From: Sphingobium nicotianae
GTDB taxonomy: Bacteria > Pseudomonadota > Alphaproteobacteria > Sphingomonadales > Sphingomonadaceae
Length of the DNA: 64,000 nucleotides
Assembly (NCBI RefSeq): GCF_018603885.1
Contig: NZ_JAHGAW010000002.1
Span: 310,001-374,000 of the forward strand
Reading direction: 5' to 3'
Positions 48,113 to 56,669 of this stretch are shown here, one piece after another. A program made the position numbers and the translations under genes. The notes beneath the pieces are model-generated. The model did not search any database. It saw only the letters and a program-made list of their open reading frames with translations, and was not told the DNA's origin. The stretch's first letter is position 1. Every line of letters begins with the position of its first letter.

Positions 48113-49024
48113 TCAGAGGCCGGCGGGAGCGGATCCGTTGCCTGCGGCCGGGCCGGTGGCCGGCGGAAGGGCGGGGGCGCCGCCGAGGCCGCCTGCCGCA
48201 TCGGTCTTGGGCTCAAAGCCAGTCTGATACTCGATCTTTGCCTTGGCCTTGGCTTCCTTGAGGCGCGATTCGCCGATCTTGTTCAATTCCTCGTTGCGCA
48301 TCGCCTGAGCGGCGACCTGGCGAGCCTGCTCGGTCGAAAGCGTAATTGGCTCGCTGCCCGTGATCGCGTTGATCACCAGCTTGTTGCCATTGGGGACGAT
48401 GAAGGGCTCGCCCGGCGGCAGCGCTTCGATGCGTTGCAGAACCTGCGGCGCGACCGATGCCGAGTCAAACTGGCCGGTGCCGCGCTGGAAGGCGATGCCC
48501 ATTGCCGTCAGCTTGGTCGCGACGTCAGCGAGCGTATGGGCGCTCTCGAGTTCCTTCAGGCGCTTGGGATCGGAGGGGACGTCGATCAGCAACTGATCGA
48601 GCTTGTAACGCTTGCGGCCGCCGAAAGCGGTCGGGTGCGTGGAGATGAAACGGTCGAGCGCCACCGCGTCGGGCACCTTGATCGTGTCCATCGCCTTCTT
48701 GCCATACATGCTGACGAGGAGCTGCTCTTCCATCCGGCGCTGCTGGGTCAGGTAAGTCGGGTCGCGGTCGAGACCGGCTTCCTTGGCGGCCTGCACGAGC
48801 AGGCGACGATCGACCATGCGCGCAAGCACGCGCTGCCGGACGAGATTTTTGTCCGCTGACGCAGGAACGTTCAGCTCCGCGATCTCGGCATTCAGCTCGG
48901 TGAGCGTGATCTCTTCGCCATTGACGATGGCGACGACCTGACCCTCGGCCTTCTTCTGGCAGGCGGCGAGGGCGAGGGACAGAGACGCAAGCGTTACAAG
49001 CGAGATGCTCCTCAGCTTAGGCAT
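48113..49024 (-). CDS. epsD: EpsD-family lipoprotein, SurA/PpiC-like
   Basis: A 303-residue lipoprotein: the signal ends in lipobox L-A-A-C around residue 22, followed by QKKAEGQVVAIVNGEEIT, the SurA_N start. The N-terminal helical domain (LNAEIAELNVPASADK, VRQRVLARMVDRRLLVQAA) is like SurA/EpsD chaperones; a parvulin core is reduced or absent. EpsD proteins assist export of exopolysaccharides in proteobacteria. The ATG follows TTGGAG. Helically spaced TACAATTC repeats lie 118-155 bases upstream. Confidence 0.82.
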   Translation of the reverse strand: MPKLRSISLVTLASLSLALAACQKKAEGQVVAIVNGEEITLTELNAEIAELNVPASADKNLVRQRVLARMVDRRLLVQAAKEAGLDRDPTYLTQQRRMEEQLLVSMYGKKAMDTIKVPDAVALDRFISTHPTAFGGRKRYKLDQLLIDVPSDPKRLKELESAHTLADVATKLTAMGIAFQRGTGQFDSASVAPQVLQRIEALPPGEPFIVPNGNKLVINAITGSEPITLSTEQARQVAAQAMRNEELNKIGESRLKEAKAKAKIEYQTGFEPKTDAAGGLGGAPALPPATGPAAGNGSAPAGL

Positions 49025-49463
49025 CGATAATCTCCAACAAGAATGAAATGGACTTCGTTGATTTAGTTTCAGGCCCGGACGAGCCACCCCGTTTTAACGC
49101 GAACCTCTTTGTTCGAAAGCAGGTCCTGAAGGCAAGATGCCTACAATTCATTACAATTCGGCCAAGACGATTACAGTTCGGAGGCGCGCGGCGGATCGTG
49201 CCGATCGGCTCATCCTCATGTGCATTGCCCCCTCCTCTCGCCGAACCTTGGCGGGCTGCTTGAAAGCCGGCCAAGATTGGTGAACCGCCTATTACCGCGC
49301 CCAACCAGCCTAAACAAGCCCGTCCCGTGATGGCGGGGCTTGCGTGGTCGCGGCATCGAATAGGCTCAGACGATTAATTTTGAGTAGAGCATAATGAAGA
49401 TCGTGCTTTTCAATTGCATGATTGCCGAATGACTATGAATTCGGCTCGGCGCGATTTGCGCAA
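49025..49463. other. AT-richer intergenic region between epsD and the phage cassette
   Basis: There are 439 bases with no convincing gene. It holds the epsD promoter region, including the TACAATTC repeats, and an AT-rich part around 49370-49440. A CCCGTCCCGTGATGGCGGG stem lies near 49320-49338. No attachment site or tRNA end was recognised. Confidence 0.4.
49142..49179 (-). promoter_or_regulatory. Three phased TACA(A/G)TTC repeats upstream of epsD
   Basis: TACAATTC at 49142-49149 and 49152-49159 and TACAGTTC at 49172-49179 have start-to-start spacings of 10 and 20 bases, so all face one side of the DNA. On the coding strand they read GAAtTGTA. This is typical of an activator binding site. 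No matching regulator was identified. Confidence 0.45.
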
Positions 49464-50012
49464 TTATGCCCCTCGATGAAGGGAATGGTGCAAGGCTGGG
49501 GGCAGAGAGAACTGGCAGTTTTGCGCTGCCAGTCCCGTCGCCCAATTATGGGCCGCGCTCAGTCGGGCAGTATTCTTGGCGCAGATCAGCGCGTCGTCGC
49601 GCGCAAGAAGGATGGAATCTCGACCGGATCCGTCAGGGCCCTCGGGGGTGCGGGCGCCGGGCACCGCAGCGTGGTCGGCACGACCGGGAGCGGTTGTGCC
49701 CGCGGGGAAACGCAGGACGCGAGCAGTGAAATCGTCGGCAAGGCGATCAGTCTGGCGGTCGGCTTCATCTTTCATGCTCCGATAAGTCGATTGGAGCCGG
49801 TCGATCTCCGCGAGATGATCGGCATTGGCCTTCGCCTGCGCGGCCCGGACATTGGCGAGATCGGTTTCGTGCTGACCCATCTCGATCGCGAGCTTGCCTC
49901 GCAGCGTTGCGATCCGGTGGCTCTGCGCCATGAGAGTCAGGCCCAGCGCGACGATGACGACCAGGCTTGCAAGGCCCAGTTGCGGCGCGAGGCGAAGCAG
50001 AAACGCGGCCAT
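49464..50012 (-). CDS. Rz-like spanin (phage lysis accessory)
   Basis: A 182-residue protein with one N-terminal membrane helix (PQLGLASLVVIVALGLTLMA) and a long periplasmic coiled-coil region (IATLRGKLAIEMGQHETDLA, RAAQAKANADHLAEIDRLQS), the Rz/i-spanin plan. The C-terminal 80 residues are Ala/Gly/Pro-rich and variable. The start overlaps the endolysin stop. An overlapping Rz1-type lipoprotein was not confirmed. It would disrupt the outer membrane after endolysin action. Confidence 0.78.
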   Translation of the reverse strand: MAAFLLRLAPQLGLASLVVIVALGLTLMAQSHRIATLRGKLAIEMGQHETDLANVRAAQAKANADHLAEIDRLQSTYRSMKDEADRQTDRLADDFTARVLRFPAGTTAPGRADHAAVPGARTPEGPDGSGRDSILLARDDALICAKNTARLSAAHNWATGLAAQNCQFSLPPALHHSLHRGA

Positions 50013-50509
50013 CACAGGCCGGTCAGGCACAGGGTGCGCTCATCATGTCGTCGCCGGTCAAGGCCGGTGACCACGCGCCCGCCCGCCCGGTTCCACATGA
50101 GGAATGCCTCGCAGCCGCCCCGCCAATCGCCAGCATTGAAGTGCCGCGCAACGCTCGATCGCGCGAATGCGGCCGGCCCGATATTATAGGCCAGGCTGAT
50201 CGACGCGGCGAACTGTTGCGGGCGATCGCGCAGCGCCGGCACTGCCTTGAGAACGGCCGGTGCATAATCGCCTGCCAGCGCACCCTGCAGGATCGCTCTG
50301 CATTGTGCCGTCGTGTAGCGGCGCATCGCCACGCGGGTTTCGCCGGTGCAAACGGTCCATATCCCGACCGGATCGCGATAAGGATCGGTCCGCGTGCCTT
50401 CCCATTTTTCGACGGTCGGCGTGGCGAGCGCGATCGCCAGCGCGATGAACCCGCCGCCGCCCAGCACGCCGCCAAGCGCCCCGACCACCTGTGATCCGCG
50501 TCCGTTCAT
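50012..50509 (-). CDS. SAR-type phage endolysin, GH24 lysozyme
   Basis: A 165-residue muramidase with the exact GH24 triad E37-x8-D46-x5-T52 (KWEGTRTDPYRDP...WT). An N-terminal weakly hydrophobic, Gly/Ala-rich segment (residues 8-30) suits a signal-anchor-release endolysin. YNIGPAAFARSSV and the Arg/Trp-rich MWNRAGGRVVTGLDRRR are typical of phage lysozymes. The ATG follows GGAG. It is encoded between a holin-like gene and the spanin gene. Confidence 0.92.
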   Translation of the reverse strand: MNGRGSQVVGALGGVLGGGGFIALAIALATPTVEKWEGTRTDPYRDPVGIWTVCTGETRVAMRRYTTAQCRAILQGALAGDYAPAVLKAVPALRDRPQQFAASISLAYNIGPAAFARSSVARHFNAGDWRGGCEAFLMWNRAGGRVVTGLDRRRHDERTLCLTGL

Positions 50510-50518
50510 GTGGTTCTC

Positions 50519-50803
50519 CTATTTGTGCGGCCAGCCTTTGATCGCGGCGATCGTCCCCGCGACCGCGGCGATCAGGCCGGCGAGCCATTTCATGAAGCGC
50601 AGTGATCCCTTCGCTGCGGTCCAGGCCTCGACGACCTGCTTGGTTTCCTGACCCAACTGTTCGAGCGTCGCCGTGCGCTCCGCCAGTCTGACGAGCTTTT
50701 CATTCTGGTCGTCGAGCGCGGTCGTCATGGCCTCGACCTTGCCGAGCAGCCGGTCGAGACTTTCCCTGACGCTCTCGAGGCCATGGTCGGGTCGTGTGCT
50801 CAT
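50519..50803 (-). CDS. Small holin-like membrane protein
   Basis: A 94-residue protein: residues 1-65 are a charged helical/coiled-coil region (SVRESLDRLLGKVEAM, KLVRLAERTATLEQL), and residues 70-90 a single membrane helix (MKWLAGLIAAVAGTIAAIKG). This is the layout of XhlA/type III-like phage membrane proteins. Position directly before the endolysin gene suggests a holin or holin partner. The start overlaps the tail-fibre stop. Confidence 0.65.
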   Translation of the reverse strand: MSTRPDHGLESVRESLDRLLGKVEAMTTALDDQNEKLVRLAERTATLEQLGQETKQVVEAWTAAKGSLRFMKWLAGLIAAVAGTIAAIKGWPHK

Positions 50804-53010
50804 GCCGCCACCGCATCCCTGGCGTCATTGTCGCAACGGTAGAGGGCGACGATGTCCGCCTCGGTCCCGGTGAGGGGCGCGGTGGGCCGGTTGGCATTAT
50901 ATGTGGTCACGTCGGCATAGCGTTCGGCGTTGAACACGGCGATTTCATCGACCGCGCCGCCAGACAGGGGAAACGATCCGCCTATCGTGCGCAGGCCGAA
51001 CGAGCCGGCGACGGGCACCATCGTCGAGACGGTCGCGGAGGTCGCATCCTTGACGCCCCCTGTCCCGGCGCTGAGATCGGTCAGGTATAGCGCCCATCCG
51101 CTCGGGCCGATCTGGAAGCAGAAATGATAGCGCCGGCCGGCGACGAGGGTCGTCGCGCCAGTGATCGAGTTGTTGCCGCAGACCATTTTGCCCGACGTGT
51201 TGATACCGACCCAATAGCTATTCACTGGCCCGAAACCGCCGAACAGCACCTGCGTCGCGGCGAATGCAGGCGGGCAGGTGAAGAATCCCTCGATCGCGAC
51301 TGGCAGAAAGCATGGCGTAACCAGCCCGCCGGCCAGAGCGCGTCCGCTCGTCATTTCCTGCCCAAAGCTGCTGCCGCCGGCGCTGGCGCCGTAAACGGTG
51401 CCGGTCTCCGTCAGACTAAACGGGCTCGTCGCCGCGACGAAGCCGCCGGGGGGCGCATTGACCGGTCCGCCTGGGGAGGGCGCCGAGACCTGTATCGGCA
51501 TGAAGTTGGACCGCACGAAGCGACCGACCGCGATACCGTCGGCATCGGTGCGGTCGTCGTAGATATTATCGGCCGTGGCATCGGCCGGACCGTTCGGCCA
51601 ATAGACCCACAGGTCGAGATCGTGGCCATCTCCCGGGTCATTGGCCAGGACGATCGTGAGCGTCGTCTTGTTGACGACGGCGACCGAGGAGACCGGGAAG
51701 CGATTGTTGCTGAGCGTTGCCCGGTCGACCCGGCCTCTGGGAAACAAGAAGAGGCGATTGCCCGGCGTCCCGACGAGATTGATCGTCGACTGGCCGACAT
51801 CCGAGAGGGTTAGCGTGATCATCGTGCCGATGCGCGTCGCCGACATGGGCACAGGGCCGAGATGCGAATTGTCGCCGGCGTAGCGCGCTTTGGCGGCGCG
51901 ATACATGCATCGGGCGAGCGTGACCGCGCCGGCCTGGCTCTCGTGGATAGCGTCGACCTGGGCAATGTCGTGGGCGTGGACATGATAGCCGCCGTTCGCG
52001 TTGCACCAGTCGTCGGCGCCCTTCCGGATGCGGTTGTAGGTATAGGGCGTACCCCATGTCTCCGATCGGATGGCCGGAATGTCGAAGAGATATTTTCCGT
52101 AACCTGGGACGCGGTTGGCCGCCGTGATCATGGCGAACAATATCGTGAGCGCACCTTGATAGGCCTTCGGAGGCTGGCCGTGCACGCTGTTGCCATGGCC
52201 TTGCCCCCAGAAGAAACCTTCGAACGCGCCACCGGCCCGGGCGAGGCGGTCGGTCAGGCGGGTCGAATGGAGTCCGCCGGTCGTCCAATCCGAGATCCCG
52301 GTCCCGCCCACCGCCGCGCCCACGGCGCCGCAATTGACGCCGAGCAGACCGATCAACCGGTTGAGCAACTCGCCGATGCCGACGCTGTTGGGGCCATTGC
52401 CGTTGCCCAGGTCGCCCGGCGTGATCCAGGGCTGGGTGCTGACAGCCGGATTATAGGCATTGCCGTCATAGCTGATCAGCGCCGCACTGCACGGATCCGG
52501 CGTGATGCCAAGCGAGGCATAGGTCGCGGTCTGGCCGTCCTGTCGGCCGAACATTCGCACCATGAGGCTCTGTCCGGCCATGCCGAACAGCGCCCCCATG
52601 CCACATTTGTAGGTCGTGCGCTGCCAGGTGCCGCTGCTGTCGCGCACCTCGATAAGGAACCAGCCGTAGCGTGCGTCGACAGAGGCGACGAGCAAGGACG
52701 TCTGCCCGTTGGTGAGCGTCGCATCGGGCAGGGTCTGCAGGACGGTGGTCAGGTCGTCGGACAGGACCCGGATATTGATGGTGCCAGCCAGCGCGCCGCT
52801 GATCGCGAGGGTGATGTTGCCCACGCCTTTGCCCTGTCCGCCGCCGCTGGTGGTCAGGCGCTGATAAATGCGTTTTTCCTCATAGCTGGGAATGGCGGTC
52901 AGGGTCAGCGTGCCCGTCGCGGACGGAGTGGGCGTCGGCGTGCCGCCGCCTGCGCGGCGACGCCGGCGCATGCTGCCGGCGGTGGAAAAGCCGTATCCAG
53001 GGCCGAACAT
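50800..53010 (-). CDS. Phage tail-fibre-like protein with SGNH esterase and LamG-type domains
   Basis: A 736-residue protein. The N-terminus is Gly/Arg-rich with a TPTPTPS linker, then a beta region. An SGNH-type esterase core follows: GMAGQSLM (nucleophile Ser in G-Q-S), AVGGTGISDW, WGQGHGNS and the D-x-x-H in QVDAIHESQAG. Residues about 560-720 look like a LamG/concanavalin fold (EGFFTCPPAFAATQVLFGGF). It likely removes acetyl groups from host surface polysaccharide. It starts within the stop of the 88-residue gene upstream. Confidence 0.78.
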   Translation of the reverse strand: MFGPGYGFSTAGSMRRRRRAGGGTPTPTPSATGTLTLTAIPSYEEKRIYQRLTTSGGGQGKGVGNITLAISGALAGTINIRVLSDDLTTVLQTLPDATLTNGQTSLLVASVDARYGWFLIEVRDSSGTWQRTTYKCGMGALFGMAGQSLMVRMFGRQDGQTATYASLGITPDPCSAALISYDGNAYNPAVSTQPWITPGDLGNGNGPNSVGIGELLNRLIGLLGVNCGAVGAAVGGTGISDWTTGGLHSTRLTDRLARAGGAFEGFFWGQGHGNSVHGQPPKAYQGALTILFAMITAANRVPGYGKYLFDIPAIRSETWGTPYTYNRIRKGADDWCNANGGYHVHAHDIAQVDAIHESQAGAVTLARCMYRAAKARYAGDNSHLGPVPMSATRIGTMITLTLSDVGQSTINLVGTPGNRLFLFPRGRVDRATLSNNRFPVSSVAVVNKTTLTIVLANDPGDGHDLDLWVYWPNGPADATADNIYDDRTDADGIAVGRFVRSNFMPIQVSAPSPGGPVNAPPGGFVAATSPFSLTETGTVYGASAGGSSFGQEMTSGRALAGGLVTPCFLPVAIEGFFTCPPAFAATQVLFGGFGPVNSYWVGINTSGKMVCGNNSITGATTLVAGRRYHFCFQIGPSGWALYLTDLSAGTGGVKDATSATVSTMVPVAGSFGLRTIGGSFPLSGGAVDEIAVFNAERYADVTTYNANRPTAPLTGTEADIVALYRCDNDARDAVAA

Positions 53011-53276
53011 CAGGCGAGCCCAATGATGTCAGTCGCTGTCGTACCGCTCGCGCGGACGAACCGGGCACGCACGTCGAGGATCTGTCCGGACGCGATATTC
53101 TTGAACACGACGTCCGCGCCGGAATCTGCCGCACGCAACGTGATGTTGCCACCCGTGCCGATGAAGATCGCCTTCGGCAGCGGATCAACCTCATTGGTTG
53201 CATGGGGTGTGATCGCGAATGCATCGCGCGCCGGCTGCGAGAGGGTGTCGATCTGATTGTCGAAGCGGTCGGCCAT
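53010..53276 (-). CDS. Small phage structural protein
   Basis: An 88-residue protein found next to phage tail genes in alphaproteobacteria: PLPKAIFIGTGGNITLRAAD, DVVFKNIASGQILDVRARFV and a closing GTTATDIIGL. It is beta-rich and probably a spike, trimer or decoration protein. It is first in the coupled cassette 53276-49464 and shares the ATGA junction with the tail-fibre gene. There is a small GCGGC-CGAATC-GCCGC stem in its leader (53304-53319). Confidence 0.7.
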   Translation of the reverse strand: MADRFDNQIDTLSQPARDAFAITPHATNEVDPLPKAIFIGTGGNITLRAADSGADVVFKNIASGQILDVRARFVRASGTTATDIIGLA

Positions 53277-53392
53277 CGTCGTGTCGCCTTTCCTGGATGG
53301 GCAAGCGGCCGAATCGCCGCCTGACCCTTAGGCCAGGAAAGAGGGCATGTAGGACAGCAAAATTTTACCAAATAGGATAACAGGCGCTTCCA

Positions 53393-54046
53393 TCAAGGTG
53401 CGGGAGTCTTGTCCTTGAACAGGCAGATGTCGCGGATCACGCATCGCCAGCATTCGGGCTTGCGTGCCTTGCAGACATAACGGCCGTGCAGGATCAGCCA
53501 GTGATGCGCATCGCGCCGGAACGGCTGCGGGACGCGCTTTTCGAGACCCTTCTCGACGATGAGCACATTTTTCCCGGGCGCCAGCCCGGTCCGATTTCCG
53601 ACCCGGAAAATATGGGTATCGACCGCGAAGGTCTCCTCGCCGAAGGCCGTGTTCATGACCACGTTCGCGGTCTTGCGGCCCACCCCGGGAAGCTGCGTCA
53701 GGGCGTCGCGGTCGCGAGGCACTTCGCCACCATGGTTCGCGATCAGCGCCTCGGAGAGGGCGATGACATTCTTGGCCTTCGTGTTGAACAGCCCGATCGT
53801 CTTGATGTGCTCCTTGAGGGCCTCTTCCCCCAGCGCCACCATTTGCGCCGGCGTCTTCACCTCCCGGAAGAGAGGACGCGTGGCCTTGTTGACCCCCGCG
53901 TCGGTCGCCTGCGCCGAGAGCACGACCGCGACGAGCAACTGATAGTCGTTGCCATAGTCCAGCTCGGTTCGCGGCGCGGGATTGGCCTCGGCCAGACGCG
54001 AAAACAGTTCGAAGATCTGGTCCCGGTTGAGCTGGCGTGCGGCCAT
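53393..54046 (-). CDS. nth: Endonuclease III
   Basis: A 217-residue base-excision glycosylase/AP lyase for oxidised pyrimidines. The helix-hairpin-helix is LPGVGRKTANVV with catalytic K125; the catalytic Asp is D143 in VDTHIFRV. The [4Fe-4S] cluster is C-x6-C-x2-C-x5-C near the C-terminus (CKARKPECWRCVIRDIC). The ATG at 54046 is chosen by family length. It lies four bases after dapB, forming dapB-nth. Confidence 0.96.
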   Translation of the reverse strand: MAARQLNRDQIFELFSRLAEANPAPRTELDYGNDYQLLVAVVLSAQATDAGVNKATRPLFREVKTPAQMVALGEEALKEHIKTIGLFNTKAKNVIALSEALIANHGGEVPRDRDALTQLPGVGRKTANVVMNTAFGEETFAVDTHIFRVGNRTGLAPGKNVLIVEKGLEKRVPQPFRRDAHHWLILHGRYVCKARKPECWRCVIRDICLFKDKTPAP

Positions 54047-54050
54047 GCGC

Positions 54051-54818
54051 TTACAGCCCCAGCACATCCGCCATGGCGTAGCGGCCCGGCGCCTTGCCAG
54101 CGAGCCATTGCGCCGCCCTGATCGCCCCGCGCGCGAAGATGATGCGGTTCTCGGCCCGGTGGCCGAGCTCGATGCGCTCCCCGTCGCCGGCGAGGATCAC
54201 CAGATGGTCCCCCGCGACCGACCCGCCACGCAGGCTCGCAAAGCCGATGTCGCCGGCCTTTCGCGCCCCGGTGATGCCGTCGCGCCCGCGTTCGCTATGG
54301 GAAGCGAGATCGATGTTTCGCCCCGCCGCCGCCGCCTGCCCGAGCAGCAGCGCCGTGCCCGATGGTGCATCGACCTTGTGGCGATGATGCATCTCGACAA
54401 TCTCGATGTCCCAGTCATCGCCGAGCCGCGTCGATGCTTCCTTCACCAACGCGGCGAGCAGATTGACGCCGAGCGAGGTGTTGCCCGTCTGCAGCACGGC
54501 AATGCGGCTCGCGGCTTGGTCAATCGCGTCGTGATGATGCCCTTCCAGCCCTGTCGTGCCGATCAACAGTGGCTTGCCCGCCTCGACGCAGGCCGCGAGA
54601 TGGGCGTCGAGCGCGGCCGGCACCGAGAAGTCGATCAAGATGTCGGCCTGCCCTGCCAGCGCCTTCGGATCGGTGGTGATTGCCGCGCCCTCGGCGCCGA
54701 TCGTGCCCTGCGCCAGCGAGTCCGTGCCGCCCGCGATCGTAAGTCCCGCGTCGCTCGCGACGCTGGCGATTGCTTGGCCCATGCGCCCTCTTGCTCCGAA
54801 GATGCCGATCGCGGTCAT
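54051..54818 (-). CDS. dapB: 4-hydroxy-tetrahydrodipicolinate reductase
   Basis: A 255-residue enzyme of lysine/diaminopimelate synthesis. The NAD(P) motif is IGIFGARGRMGQAI, the active-site signature EIVEMHHRHKVDAPSGTA, and the substrate loop IGTTGLEG. The ATG follows AAGGGACGC. It is the first gene of dapB-nth. Confidence 0.97.
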   Translation of the reverse strand: MTAIGIFGARGRMGQAIASVASDAGLTIAGGTDSLAQGTIGAEGAAITTDPKALAGQADILIDFSVPAALDAHLAACVEAGKPLLIGTTGLEGHHHDAIDQAASRIAVLQTGNTSLGVNLLAALVKEASTRLGDDWDIEIVEMHHRHKVDAPSGTALLLGQAAAAGRNIDLASHSERGRDGITGARKAGDIGFASLRGGSVAGDHLVILAGDGERIELGHRAENRIIFARGAIRAAQWLAGKAPGRYAMADVLGL

Positions 54819-54859
54819 GATGCTTGCGTCCCTTAACTGAAATCTGTCTGATCGCGCCG

Positions 54860-55561
54860 ATGCCAGACTCGCGCGCAATTGTCATCCTGACCGGTGCGGG
54901 CATTTCCGCAGAAAGCGGCCTGGAGACATTTCGCGCCTCTGATGGACTGTGGGCCAGTTACAGGGTGGAGGATGTCTGCACGCCCGCGGCCTTGGCGCGC
55001 GATCCGGTGCTCGTCCACGATTTCTATGACATGCGGCGTGGGGCGCTGGCCGGCGTCGTGCCCAATCCGGCGCATGACGCGCTGGCCCGGCTGGAGAGGA
55101 CGTGGCCCGGCGACGTGCTGCTCGTCACCCAGAACGTCGACGATCTGCACGAGCGGGCGGGTTCGCAGAATGTCCTTCACATGCATGGCGAGCTGAAGTC
55201 CGCGCTCTGCGCAGCTTGCGATCATCGCCTGCGCTGGCAGGAGAGCTTGCCGCCCGGCGCCGTCTGCCCCGCCTGCACCGCGCCGTTGCTCCGCCCCGAC
55301 ATCGTCTTTTTCGGCGAGATTCCCTATCAGATGGATCGTATCGAGCGGGCGCTGTCCAGAGCGGACCTGTTCGTATCGATCGGAACGTCGGGCGCCGTCT
55401 ATCCCGCTGCGGGGTTCGTACGCCTGGCGCATGCCTATGGCGCCGAGACGTTGGAGCTCAATCTGGAGCCCTCGGCCGGCAGCGGCTGGTTCGACGAATG
55501 TCGCCATGGCCCGGCCAGCATCGTTGTGCCCGCATGGGTCGAGGCGCTGCTCTCGGGCTGA
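54860..55561 (+). CDS. cobB: NAD-dependent protein deacylase (sirtuin, class III)
   Basis: A 233-residue sirtuin. The NAD-binding motif is LTGAGISAESGL; catalytic H109 is in HMHGEL; zinc ligands are C117, C120, C136 and C139. Y56-x2-R59 in FYDMRRGAL is the class III motif that favours succinyl and other acidic acyl groups, so desuccinylation is likely. The ATG lies 8 bases inside the short gap to divergent dapB. Confidence 0.94.
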   Translation: MPDSRAIVILTGAGISAESGLETFRASDGLWASYRVEDVCTPAALARDPVLVHDFYDMRRGALAGVVPNPAHDALARLERTWPGDVLLVTQNVDDLHERAGSQNVLHMHGELKSALCAACDHRLRWQESLPPGAVCPACTAPLLRPDIVFFGEIPYQMDRIERALSRADLFVSIGTSGAVYPAAGFVRLAHAYGAETLELNLEPSAGSGWFDECRHGPASIVVPAWVEALLSG

Positions 55562-55599
55562 GCCTTGCGCCTGCCTGCCGGGACTGCCACATCGCAGCT

Positions 55600-56277
55600 A
55601 TGAACGCTCCGACCGAAAATCCGCCGATGCGCGCCGCCATGATCCCGGTGACGCCGCTGCAGCAGAATTGCAGCCTGCTCTGGTGCACGGCCACGATGCG
55701 CGGGGCTCTCGTCGATCCCGGCGGCGATCTCGCGCGGCTCAAGCGGGTCGTCGCGCAGCATGGCGTGACGCTCGAGAAGATCCTCGTGACGCATGGCCAT
55801 ATCGACCATTGCGGCCAGGCGGGCGTACTCGCCAGGGAGCTCGGCATTCCGATCGAAGGGCCACATGAGGAAGATCGCTACTGGATCGCGCGCCTCGAAG
55901 ATGACGGCAAGCGATGGGGTCTGCCCGGCCAGCCCTTCGAGCCGGACCGCTGGCTCGTCGATGGCGACACCGTCACCGTCGGCAATCTCGAGCTCGATGT
56001 CTATCATTGTCCGGGCCACACGCCGGGCCATGTCGTCTTCCATCATCCCCAGTCCAAGCTCGCCATTGTCGGCGATGTGCTGTTCCAGGGGTCGATCGGC
56101 CGTTCCGATTTCCCGCGCGGCAATTTCGAGGAACTGGTCGCATCCATCACCGGAAAACTCTGGCCGCTGGGCGGCGAGACCATTTTCGTTCCCGGCCATG
56201 GTCAGCCGAGCAGCTTCGCCCATGAACGCGCGACCAATCCTTTCGTCGGCGATGACGTGACCGGGCTGCGCGCATGA
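55600..56277 (+). CDS. MBL-fold metallo-hydrolase (glyoxalase II-like, YcbL type)
   Basis: A 225-residue zinc hydrolase with THGHIDHCGQ, the distal His in HCPGHTPGHV, the bridging Asp in IVGDVLFQGSIGRSDFP and VPGHGQPS. It resembles type II glyoxalases (YcbL) rather than canonical GloB, lacking the long C-terminal glutathione domain. There is no obvious ribosome site before the ATG at 55600. It follows cobB by 38 bases. Confidence 0.88.
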   Translation: MNAPTENPPMRAAMIPVTPLQQNCSLLWCTATMRGALVDPGGDLARLKRVVAQHGVTLEKILVTHGHIDHCGQAGVLARELGIPIEGPHEEDRYWIARLEDDGKRWGLPGQPFEPDRWLVDGDTVTVGNLELDVYHCPGHTPGHVVFHHPQSKLAIVGDVLFQGSIGRSDFPRGNFEELVASITGKLWPLGGETIFVPGHGQPSSFAHERATNPFVGDDVTGLRA

Positions 56278-56314
56278 GCGCGATCGTGCCAGCTGTGAAG
56301 CCGCAATGAATCGG

Positions 56315-56342
56315 TTGCACCGGCAGGAAAAAACGCTATAGG
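56315..56342 (+). promoter_or_regulatory. Predicted sigma-70 promoter of rpmF-plsX-fabH
   Basis: TTGCAC (56315-56320), 16 bases, TATAGG (56337-56342). It lies about 120 bases before rpmF in a gene-free stretch. Confidence 0.55.
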
Positions 56343-56465
56343 CGCACACTCTTCGCGACTGCCCCGCTTTTCGGAACCCGGCGCCCTCGTGGCTGCCGAC
56401 AGGCTGATTTGGCGATCAGGTGCGCGGACCCGTTTTGATTTTGCGATTTTTGAACAGGTGCCCTG

Positions 56466-56645
56466 ATGGCTGTCCCAAAGAGAAAAACCTCGCCGTCCAA
56501 GCGCGGCATGCGCCGCAGCCATGACAAGCTGGCTGTCGAAGCCTTCCAGGAATGCCCGAATTGCGGCGAGCTGAAGCGCCCGCACAATCTGTGCGGTGCT
56601 TGCGGGCATTATAACGGCCGCGAAGTCGTCGCAGTCGGCGCCTAA
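56466..56645 (+). CDS. rpmF: 50S ribosomal protein L32
   Basis: A 59-residue protein with [20 protein letters not shown] at the start and a zinc ribbon [18 protein letters not shown] (two CxxC pairs). The next gene plsX begins 24 bases later, the classical rpmF-plsX-fabH order. Confidence 0.97.
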   Translation: MAVPKRKTSPSKRGMRRSHDKLAVEAFQECPNCGELKRPHNLCGACGHYNGREVVAVGA

Positions 56646-56669
56646 AGACCCGACAGGGGGATTGCTCTG

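Noticed and set aside
49300..53400. Attachment sites flanking the phage cassette
   Set aside because: No direct repeat between the two flanks and no tRNA end was seen by eye.
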